Source: DATKCJ01 sp035513275 (lineage in GTDB: Bacteria; Verrucomicrobiota; Verrucomicrobiia; Opitutales; Opitutaceae). Taken from it: 5,005 nucleotides of DNA. Position 1 is the first letter of the stretch. Each line of letters opens with the position of its first letter. The notes under the pieces are model-generated. The model ran no database searches, was not told the origin of the DNA, and saw only the letters and a list, made by a program, of their open reading frames with translations. This document shows, in pieces, positions 1 to 4,388 of the stretch. Where the stretch lies: assembly GCA_035513275.1 (NCBI GenBank), contig DATKCJ010000311.1:1-5005 (forward strand), written 5' to 3'. The translations under genes and the position numbers were made by a program.

Positions 1-1086
1 AGCGTCGCTGACTTCCGTGCGTTCGGCACCAGTGAGTTCTGGGAAGACGGGAATGCTCAGCACCTCGGCCGCGAGCTGTTCGCTGACGGGGAGCGATGCG
101 CGCGGCAGGTGGGCGAAGCATTCCTGCTGGTGCAGCGGCAGCGGGTAATAGATCTCGTGGCCGATGCCGGCGGCAGTCAGATGCTGGCGCAGCGCGTCGC
201 GGCGTCCGGCCCCGGACACTCGCAGCGTGTATTGATTCCAGATGTGGTCGTTGTTCGGTGCGACGGTGGGCAGGATCAGGCCGGGAAGTGCGGCGACCTT
301 CTCAGAATAGAAGACTGCATTCCGCTGCCGCGCAGCCGAGTAGGTGGGCAGGTGGGGCAGCTTTACCCTAAGAAGCGCGCACTGCAGTGCGTCGAGGCGG
401 AAGTTTCCGCCGACGACCTTGTGGAAGTATTTGGGCTTCGCACCGTGGGTGCGGAGGAGCCGCACTTTTTCCGCGAGGTCGTCGCGGTTCGTGACGACCA
501 GTCCGCCGTCACCGAATCCCCCGAGGTTTTTCGACGGGAAGAAACTGTAGGTGCCGAAGTCTCCAAACGTGCCGCAGGATTTGCCGCGGTGCTTCGCGCC
601 GAGTGCTTGCGCGGCATCCTCGATCACGGCGAGATTTTGCTGCTTCGCGAGCGCGAGCAGCGGCTCCATGTCGGCCGACTGACCGAACAGGTGAACCGGC
701 ATGATGGCCTTGGTGCGCGGGGTGATCCGGCGGGCAACGTCGTTGGGATCGAGATTGAAGGTGTCGGTGCGCACGTCGGCGAAAGCCGGCGTCGCGCCGA
801 CGCGTGCGATGCAGCCGGCTGTCGCGAAGAATGTGAACGCCGGGCAGATCACCTCGTCACCCGCGCCAATGCCGAGCGCCATCAGCGCCACCAGAATTGC
901 ATCGGTTCCGGACGAGACGGCGATGGCGTGCTTCGCGCCGAGAAAAGCCGCGCACTCGCGTTCGAAAGCTTCGATTTCCGCGCCGAGGATGAAGTGCCCC
1001 GAGCGCATCACACGCTCGAACGCAGCGAGGAGTTCCGCGTGCAGCGCGGCGTTCTGGCGGTTGAGATCGAGAAGCGGGACGGGCAT
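1..1086 (-). CDS. wbpE: DegT/DnrJ/EryC1/StrS-family sugar aminotransferase, WbpE-like (C-terminus cut by window edge)
   Basis: PLP-dependent aminotransferase that most likely converts the UDP-3-keto-GlcNAc-uronate made by the WbpB-type dehydrogenase into the 3-amino sugar in the cytoplasm. Reading the minus strand gives 362 open codons with no stop before the edge. The family is usually about 360-380 residues, so only a short tail is missing. Seen: N-terminal VPLLDLNRQN; the cofactor-phosphate region AVSSGTDA (about residues 56-63); DEVICPAFTFFATA (77-90); IEDAAQALGA (155-164), with the Asp that contacts the PLP pyridine nitrogen; and SFFPSKNLGGFGDGG (181-195), with the Schiff-base lysine at K186. 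The ATG at 1086 places the typical family N-terminus correctly. The next upstream codons translate repeat DNA, and no clear Shine-Dalgarno is visible. Last gene of the cluster, 183 bp after the toxin gene. The family assignment is secure; the exact substrate is inferred from the neighbouring wbpA, wbpB and wbpD types. Confidence 0.93.
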   Translation of the reverse strand, partial: MPVPLLDLNRQNAALHAELLAAFERVMRSGHFILGAEIEAFERECAAFLGAKHAIAVSSGTDAILVALMALGIGAGDEVICPAFTFFATAGCIARVGATPAFADVRTDTFNLDPNDVARRITPRTKAIMPVHLFGQSADMEPLLALAKQQNLAVIEDAAQALGAKHRGKSCGTFGDFGTYSFFPSKNLGGFGDGGLVVTNRDDLAEKVRLLRTHGAKPKYFHKVVGGNFRLDALQCALLRVKLPHLPTYSAARQRNAVFYSEKVAALPGLILPTVAPNNDHIWNQYTLRVSGAGRRDALRQHLTAAGIGHEIYYPLPLHQQECFAHLPRASLPVSEQLAAEVLSIPVFPELTGAERTEVSDA

Positions 1087-1096
1087 GTGGAAGTAG

Positions 1097-1124
1097 TAGC
1101 GAGGAGCGAGTAGCGGGTAGCGAG
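1097..1124. repeat. Heptanucleotide tandem array, TAGCGAG type (4 units)
   Basis: Four consecutive 7-bp units read TAGCGAG, GAGCGAG, TAGCGGG and TAGCGAG, with a weaker fifth unit following. The array lies 10 bp upstream of the wbpE start codon, so it falls in the leader of that gene. It differs in unit sequence and phase from the larger heptamer array at 1154-1258. Confidence 0.75.
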
Positions 1125-1153
1125 TAGGCCGAGTCGGGAACTTGGTTCGGGGG

Positions 1154-1258
1154 GACGAGAGTCAGGAGACAGGGGGCAGGAGAAGGGAGAAGGGAGAAAG
1201 GTGGCAGGAGTCAGGAGTCAGGAGACAGGAGGCAGGAGGCAGGTGATGGGAGATGAGA
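1154..1258. repeat. Uninterrupted heptanucleotide array, GNCAGGA type (about 15 units)
   Basis: Read in steps of seven from 1154, the plus strand gives GACGAGA, GTCAGGA, GACAGGG, GGCAGGA, GAAGGGA, GAAGGGA, GAAAGGT, GGCAGGA, GTCAGGA, GTCAGGA, GACAGGA, GGCAGGA, GGCAGGT, GATGGGA and GATGAGA, with no insertion or deletion. The plus strand is strongly purine-rich, and 1178-1201 is pure purine. A transcript of the gene strand would be pyrimidine-rich here. The array fills the toxin-wbpE gap and ends 11 bp short of the toxin stop codon. It resembles in style the short tandem heptamer repeats known from filamentous cyanobacteria, but the unit is different. Confidence 0.85.
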
Positions 1259-1269
1259 CTTCTGTAGGA

Positions 1270-1608
1270 TTACTCGGGCGGCAACAGGTCCTGCATCTCC
1301 GTCTTTGTCATCGTCGGCAGCGCACCGTGGCGGATGTGCAAGACGTGCACCGTTTGATTGCGAATCGTGAAGATGACCCGATAGCGACCCTGTCTTCGTC
1401 CGTAGACGAGTTGACGTAGCTCGTAGGGAAACAATCCGTCCTCCCGCGCTCGCGGGCATCGCATGGGAAAGTACTCCAGGGAATGGATCTCGGCTTCGAT
1501 CGCATTGAACCAGCGCTCGGCGGCTTCTGGAGAGCGTGCTGCAATCCACCCCGAAGCCTCGTCGATATCTCGTGCCGCACGCGTTTCGATGCGAACGAAA
1601 AACTTCAC
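1270..1608 (-). CDS. ParE/RelE-superfamily toxin of a type II toxin-antitoxin module
   Basis: A 112-residue protein of the ParE-like plasmid-stabilisation toxin family. Members either poison DNA gyrase (ParE) or cleave mRNA (RelE), and the sequence alone does not decide which. Family features seen: N-terminal VRIETRAARDIDEASGWIA (about residues 5-23), an amphipathic helix around SPEAAERWFNAIEAEIHSL (26-44), the central FPMRCPRARED (47-57), ELRQLVYGRRQGRYRVIF (63-80), and the C-terminal strand VHVLHIRHGALP (87-98), which is very typical of the family. Length is normal. The start is GTG at 1608-1606, not ATG. It overlaps the antitoxin stop codon as GTGA, which suggests translational coupling to the antitoxin. 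Ends in TAA at 1270. No truncation is seen. Confidence 0.9.
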   Translation of the reverse strand: MKFFVRIETRAARDIDEASGWIAARSPEAAERWFNAIEAEIHSLEYFPMRCPRAREDGLFPYELRQLVYGRRQGRYRVIFTIRNQTVHVLHIRHGALPTMTKTEMQDLLPPE

Positions 1609-1913
1609 TTTCGTTCGTCTTTGAAGCCGTGCTTCTTTCTCAGTCGAGTGAAGACGGCGTCGGCCGGTTCGCCTTCACCGCGCTCCAAGGAAGCAATGCC
1701 CTGCGCAATTCCCTTCTGGGCATCCACCGACTCCAGAGAATCGATCATTGCCTGATAGGCCTTCGCGTCTTGCACAACCACTTCTGCCTTCCCGTTGAGC
1801 GTCAAGACGGTCGGCCGCCGACTGCGCTTCAACTGTCTCAGGTGCCGTTTGTGGTGACGTAGAAAATCGGTAAGGGGATGGATGTTTTCGGGCAAAAGCG
1901 CGTTTGAGTTCAT
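1605..1913 (-). CDS. Phd/YefM-family antitoxin
   Basis: A 102-residue protein lying directly upstream of the ParE-like toxin and overlapping it by 4 bp. In this family the N-terminal half forms a DNA-binding dimer that represses its own operon, and the flexible C-terminal part wraps and neutralises the toxin. Seen: the Phd/YefM core IHPLTDFLRHHKRHLRQLK (about residues 11-29), then RPTVLTLNGKAEVVVQDAKAY (33-53, a classic family signature), a helix AMIDSLESV (55-63), and a charged C-terminal region (76-102) rich in Glu, Arg and Lys that would be the toxin-binding part. The ATG at 1913 has no obvious Shine-Dalgarno. It is preceded within 5-24 bp by repeated and palindromic sequence that could be the operator. 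Confidence 0.88.
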   Translation of the reverse strand: MNSNALLPENIHPLTDFLRHHKRHLRQLKRSRRPTVLTLNGKAEVVVQDAKAYQAMIDSLESVDAQKGIAQGIASLERGEGEPADAVFTRLRKKHGFKDERK

Positions 1914-1917
1914 TGTT

Positions 1918-1937
1918 TTAAGTATGCTTTAAGCATG
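1918..1937 (-). promoter_or_regulatory. Putative autoregulatory operator of the toxin-antitoxin module
   Basis: On the plus strand TTAAGTATG (1918-1926) is followed at exactly 11 bp by TTAAGCATG (1929-1937). Overlapping both is the 13-bp perfect palindrome ATGCTT-T-AAGCAT (1924-1936). The block lies 5-24 bp upstream of the antitoxin ATG, where Phd-type antitoxins usually bind. On the gene strand a TTGACC hexamer (1954-1959) could be a -35 box, with the palindrome over the expected -10 region, but no good -10 match is visible. Function is inferred from position and symmetry only. Confidence 0.5.
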
Positions 1938-1940
1938 AGA

Positions 1941-1953
1941 GCCCGACGCGGGC
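1941..1953 (-). other. Small perfect hairpin upstream of the antitoxin gene
   Basis: GCCCG-ACG-CGGGC forms a 5-bp perfect stem with a 3-nt loop between the putative -35 box and the operator palindrome. It is not followed by a T-run on the gene strand, so a terminator role is not supported. Confidence 0.35.
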
Positions 1954-1976
1954 GGTCAAGGGGGGTGGTCATCTCA

Positions 1977-1989
1977 GTAAGTCACTTAC
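1977..1989. promoter_or_regulatory. 13-bp palindrome upstream of the toxin-antitoxin promoter region
   Basis: GTAAGT-C-ACTTAC is a perfect palindrome with one central base, 64-76 bp upstream of the antitoxin start. It has the same 6-1-6 layout as the palindrome at 1924-1936 but a different sequence. It could be a second protein-binding site; no function can be assigned. Confidence 0.3.
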
Positions 1990-2033
1990 CCGTGAAATCT
2001 GGCGGGAAATGCCCAAGAGTTCTCGGAAGGAGA

Positions 2034-2098
2034 GGAACGCTAATCTGCGCTAATCGGCGCTGATTGGATAAGCGAAGTTTAGCGTCTATTAGCGTTCC
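2034..2098. repeat. CGCTAAT-type inverted-repeat element, short copy
   Basis: The left arm 2034-2054 and right arm 2078-2098 are inverted copies matching at about 17 of 21 positions, including an 11-bp perfect outer part (GGAACGCTAAT). A 23-bp loop separates them. Each arm contains the heptamer CGCTAAT or a one-base variant twice, exactly 10 bp apart. The element starts 27 nt after the wbpD stop codon in the transcript and could fold into a large hairpin at the 3' end of that gene. There is no downstream T-run, so it is not a typical intrinsic terminator. A longer relative lies at 2956-3100. Confidence 0.8.
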
Positions 2099-2124
2099 CA
2101 TCGCTTGGCTCCTGCTCGGTCTTG

Positions 2125-2778
2125 TTAAGTGGTGCGAAACTCGCGATACGGCTTCGCTCCGACCGCGAGCGTCGGTGGCAGCGGCGCCTCTTCGTCGAGG
2201 TCGAGGCAGCGCAGCGTGCCGGGCTCGCTCTCGCTGTAGCGGAGGCCGCTCTCGGGGCAGGTGTAGATCCCGCCTACGGGTTTGCCCATGGGATGACCGT
2301 GACGGCTGACCCAGCCGCGATTCCGGCCGGGCACGCCGATGACCATGGCGTAGTCGGGCACGTTGCGCGTGACGACCGCCCCCGCCGCAATGAAGCAATA
2401 CCGGCCGAGCGTCACACCACAGACTAGGGTGGCGTTCGCCCCGATTGTCGCGCCGCGCCGGATCAGCGTGTGCTCGTAAATTCCGCGGCGCACGATTTGC
2501 GAGCGGGGATTCGAGACATTCGTCAACACGCACGAGGGGCCGAGGAAGACGTCATCCTCGATGGTCGTGCCGCTGTAGACGGAAACGTTGTTTTGGATCT
2601 TCACGTTCCGGCCGATCCGCACACCGCCGGCGATCATCACGTTCTGGCCGAGGTTGCAGTGTTCGCCGATGGTTGCGCCTTCGCAGATGTGGCAGAAGTG
2701 CCAGATCTTCGTGCCCGCACCGATCGCGCAGGGCTGATCGATGACGGCGGTTGGGTGGGTGTAAAACGGTGAACTCAT
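2125..2778 (-). CDS. wbpD: Hexapeptide-repeat N-acetyltransferase, WbpD/WlbB-like (UDP-2-acetamido-3-amino-glucuronate N-acetyltransferase)
   Basis: A 217-residue left-handed beta-helix acyltransferase expected to transfer acetyl from acetyl-CoA to the 3-amino group of UDP-GlcNAc(3NH2)A; such enzymes work as trimers in the cytoplasm. Seen: hexapeptide repeats over about residues 8-150 (AVIDQPCAIGAGTKIW, ATIGEHCNLGQNVMI, RIGRNVKIQ); the strongly family-specific stretch NNVSVYSG (63-70), EDDVFLGPSCVLTNVSNPR (74-92); and the late coil GVTLGRYCFIAAGAVVT (121-137) with VIGVPGR (146-152). A C-terminal extension has CPESGLRY (174-181) and LRCLDL, a tail often seen in this subgroup and perhaps a degenerate metal ribbon. 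It is longer than the roughly 190-residue Pseudomonas protein because of this tail. ATG at 2778, TAA at 2125. The Shine-Dalgarno is weak. Its position among the wbpA, wbpB and wbpE types supports the substrate. Confidence 0.93.
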   Translation of the reverse strand: MSSPFYTHPTAVIDQPCAIGAGTKIWHFCHICEGATIGEHCNLGQNVMIAGGVRIGRNVKIQNNVSVYSGTTIEDDVFLGPSCVLTNVSNPRSQIVRRGIYEHTLIRRGATIGANATLVCGVTLGRYCFIAAGAVVTRNVPDYAMVIGVPGRNRGWVSRHGHPMGKPVGGIYTCPESGLRYSESEPGTLRCLDLDEEAPLPPTLAVGAKPYREFRTT

Positions 2779-2885
2779 GCGCGGAAGCGCTCTATCCTAC
2801 AAGGCGAACTTCAGACGATTGGACCACGGATGGAGGCAGATGGACTTGGAGTAGCGCCACAGCAACAGAGCAAGGAGAAGAAGAG

Positions 2886-2918
2886 TTAACCACAGATTTC
2901 ACAGATGTGCACAGATTA
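2886..2918. repeat. CACAGAT short-period repeat
   Basis: After GTTAAC, the heptamer CACAGAT occurs at 2891-2897, 2900-2906 and 2910-2916, so the starts are 9 and 10 bp apart. A looser ACCACGGAT relative lies about 65 bp to the left. Repeats of this wording are familiar to me as interspersed intergenic repeats of GC-rich environmental genomes; this is recollection, not a search. Confidence 0.6.
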
Positions 2919-2955
2919 GATCTTGTTGGGATGCTTGCGTGTTCTCACCAGCGAT

Positions 2956-3100
2956 TTTGAACCGCTAATCTTCGCTAATGACTTCAGATTGAAGAGGTCG
3001 TTGAGCATGTGCGTGCCTCGCCTAATCGGCGAGGCGGAAGCGTATGGTGTGCTTTCTCGGGATCGATGAGCGGAGATTAGCGCAAATTAGCGGTTTCAAA
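2956..3100. repeat. CGCTAAT-type inverted-repeat element, long copy with internal hairpin
   Basis: The arm 2956-2979 (TTTGAACCGCTAAT, then CTTCGCTAAT) and the inverted arm 3076-3100 match over about 24 bp with two mismatches and one extra base. CGCTAAT occurs twice in each arm, 10 bp apart (2963 and 2973; inverted at 3076 and 3086). Between the arms is a perfect 8-bp hairpin, GCCTCGCC-TAATC-GGCGAGGC (3015-3035), and a smaller one, CTTCA-GAT-TGAAG (2982-2994). The layout is like a small non-autonomous element or a REP/BIME-style repeat. No target-site duplication is evident. Confidence 0.78.
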
Positions 3101-3117
3101 ACTCCTTACCCTTTGTT

Positions 3118-3153
3118 GCCCCTCGACTCCGCTCGGGGCCTTGAGACTGTCGA
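3118..3153. repeat. GC-rich imperfect inverted repeat 33 bp downstream of the wbpB stop
   Basis: GCCCC (3118-3122) pairs with GGGGC (3135-3139), and TCGAC (3123-3127) with GTCGA (3149-3153). The two pairings overlap, so they are alternatives. On the gene strand the first stem lies 47 nt past the wbpB stop and is followed by CAACAAAGGG rather than a T-run. It could be a terminator-like or mRNA-end structure, or another interspersed repeat. Confidence 0.4.
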
Positions 3154-3185
3154 AATGGCGGCTGCCGCGGTAGAATGCATACGGG

Positions 3186-4196
3186 TCAGATCGTGGGCAC
3201 GGTTTGGATTTGTCCGCCATTTTCCATCGACCGGCGGCACGTTTCGAGCACGGCCATCACGCGCAGCCCGCTTGCGCCGTCGGTGAGTGGCGGCGCTCGC
3301 GTGGCGACGCTTTCGAGAAAGGCGGCGCACTCGAGTCGCAGCGGTTCGTCCGCGGGGAACGGCTCGGCTTGGATGGCGCCCTTGTGCAACTCCGGCAGGC
3401 CGGCGCCGAGTTCCACGCGTTGATCGTGAAAGACGAGTTTCTTTTCGAGCGGCGCCGTGTCGTCGAACACTGCCATGCCGCGATCGCCGACCACGACGAG
3501 ACGCTGCTCCTTTGTCGGGTGCAGCCAGCCGGCAAAAACGTGCGCATCGACGCCTCCGGCGAAGCGTAGCATCGCGATCGCGAAGTCCGCCCGCGGCGTG
3601 CCGAGTGCATACGACGCGAAACAGCTCACTTCGTCGGGCAGACACCCCGTGATGCGCAACATCAGCGCGAAATCGTGGGGCGCGACGTTCCAGAGCGCGT
3701 CCTCCTCGGTGCGCACGCGGCCGAAATTAAGTCGCCGCGAGTGCAGCAGGCGGATTCGGCCGAGCCGGCCGGAACTGATCCAGGTTTTCAGCACCGTAAT
3801 CGCGGGATGATACTCGAGCACGTGGCCGACCTGAAGGATGCGGCTGCCGCGCGCGGCGGCCTCGACCAACCGGCGGGCATCGTCGAGGGTGAGCGCCATG
3901 GGCTTCTCGACAAAAAGGTCCTTCCCGGCGGCGAGGATCTTCTGGCCGAGGGCGAAGTGCGTCGCCGCGGGGGTGGCGAGCACGACGGCGTTGATGTCGG
4001 CCCGGTTGATCACGGCGTCGAAGTCGCTCGTGGCGTCAACGCCCGGCGCGAGTTGCCCGGCGAGCGCGCGGCCCTCCGGCGTGGCGTCCACGACGGCGGC
4101 GAGCGCACCGAGCTCGTGGAAATTCCGCACGAGATTACGGCCCCAATAGCCGCAGCCGACAACGGCAACACGAGCAGCGGGATGGCGGAGCGTCAT
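3186..4196 (-). CDS. wbpB: Gfo/Idh/MocA-family oxidoreductase, WbpB/WlbA-like nucleotide-sugar 3-dehydrogenase
   Basis: A 336-residue NAD(P)-dependent dehydrogenase predicted to oxidise C3 of UDP-GlcNAcA (the WbpB/WlbA step), giving the 3-keto sugar used by the aminotransferase. Seen: N-terminal Rossmann strand RVAVVGCGYWGRNLVRNF (about residues 9-26) with the dinucleotide motif GCGYWG (14-19); ADINAVVLATPAATHF (66-81); the family EKP motif in DLFVEKPMAL (93-102), whose lysine is catalytic in characterised members; VGHVLEYHPAI (123-133); and DALWNVAPHDFALML (166-180), with the conserved PHD histidine. The rest is the C-terminal alpha/beta domain. I chose the ATG at 4196. The frame stays open to 4301, but the extra 35 codons are a translation of the CACGAA repeat and precede the normal family start. 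TGA at 3186. Other Gfo/Idh/MocA sugar dehydrogenases look similar, so the substrate rests on context. Confidence 0.9.
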   Translation of the reverse strand: MTLRHPAARVAVVGCGYWGRNLVRNFHELGALAAVVDATPEGRALAGQLAPGVDATSDFDAVINRADINAVVLATPAATHFALGQKILAAGKDLFVEKPMALTLDDARRLVEAAARGSRILQVGHVLEYHPAITVLKTWISSGRLGRIRLLHSRRLNFGRVRTEEDALWNVAPHDFALMLRITGCLPDEVSCFASYALGTPRADFAIAMLRFAGGVDAHVFAGWLHPTKEQRLVVVGDRGMAVFDDTAPLEKKLVFHDQRVELGAGLPELHKGAIQAEPFPADEPLRLECAAFLESVATRAPPLTDGASGLRVMAVLETCRRSMENGGQIQTVPTI

Positions 4197-4388
4197 TTGG
4201 TAACTATTCAGGTCAGTTGGGCCCACGAAATACACGAACCACGCGAAAAGTCTGAGCACGAGGCGCTCCCGATCCAGTTTCGGCCGGTGAATGAAGTCCA
4301 CACGCAGGCTCCCAAGACCTTTCGTGTTTTTGGTGTGTTTCGTGGGCCATTATCGGTTCGACTGAATCGTTGCGTCGTTTGTTTTGCG
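4197..4388. other. 192-bp non-coding gap between the wbpA-type and wbpB-type genes
   Basis: Holds the CACGAA inverted-repeat element and little else. The 40 bp next to the wbpA stop (4349-4388) are T-rich on the plus strand, so the transcript would be A-rich; no T-run terminator is present on the gene strand. I see no clear promoter for wbpB. Confidence 0.6.
4220..4348. repeat. CACGAA-type inverted-repeat element
   Basis: The 34-bp arm 4220-4253 begins GGCCCACGAAATACAC and matches the inverted arm 4315-4348 at 28 of 34 positions with no gaps. A 61-bp loop separates them. CACGAA is repeated inside the left arm 9 bp apart (4224 and 4233), and TTCGTG occurs in the right arm at 4321 and 4339, 18 bp apart. 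The left arm lies only 24 bp upstream of the wbpB start codon, so in RNA a large hairpin would sit in the wbpA-wbpB spacer close to the wbpB initiation region. Confidence 0.82.

Larger units (their letters stand above)
2779..3185. other. 407-bp non-coding gap between the wbpB-type and wbpD-type genes, packed with repeats
   Basis: No credible gene is found here on either strand. From left to right it holds a short GCGC-GGAA-GCGC hairpin next to the wbpD start, an ACCACGGAT/CAGATGG-like stretch near 2823-2842, a CACAGAT triplet, the long CGCTAAT inverted-repeat element and a GC-rich inverted repeat. The two plus-strand open frames that touch it mostly translate repeat DNA. No promoter is clear enough to call. 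Confidence 0.7.

Noticed and set aside
109..1113. 334-codon plus-strand open frame
   Set aside because: It is codon-for-codon antisense to the wbpE gene. GC-rich coding sequence often leaves the opposite strand free of stops, and the translation shows no family features.
1097..1258. CRISPR array
   Set aside because: The units are 7 bp and contiguous, with no spacers of 25-45 bp and no cas genes nearby.
1201..1419. 72-codon plus-strand frame beginning in the heptamer array
   Set aside because: The first third translates the 7-bp array and the rest is antisense to the toxin gene.
2034..2098. Intrinsic terminator after wbpD
   Set aside because: The stem is long enough, but no T-run follows it on the gene strand, so it was kept as a repeat with possible RNA structure only.
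1982..2533. 183-codon minus-strand frame overlapping wbpD
   Set aside because: It is out of frame with the well-supported acetyltransferase. Its tail reads RRLAQIS from the CGCTAAT repeat, and the plus-strand frame at 3044-3286 reads the same peptide from the other copy, which marks both as repeat artefacts.
2751..2960. 69-codon plus-strand frame in the wbpB-wbpD gap
   Set aside because: Its translation includes LTTDFTDVH, a direct reading of the CACAGAT repeat that often produces false hypothetical proteins. There is no other support.
2956..3100. Insertion sequence
   Set aside because: The inverted arms look like element ends, but the 96-bp interior cannot encode a transposase and no flanking target duplication is evident.
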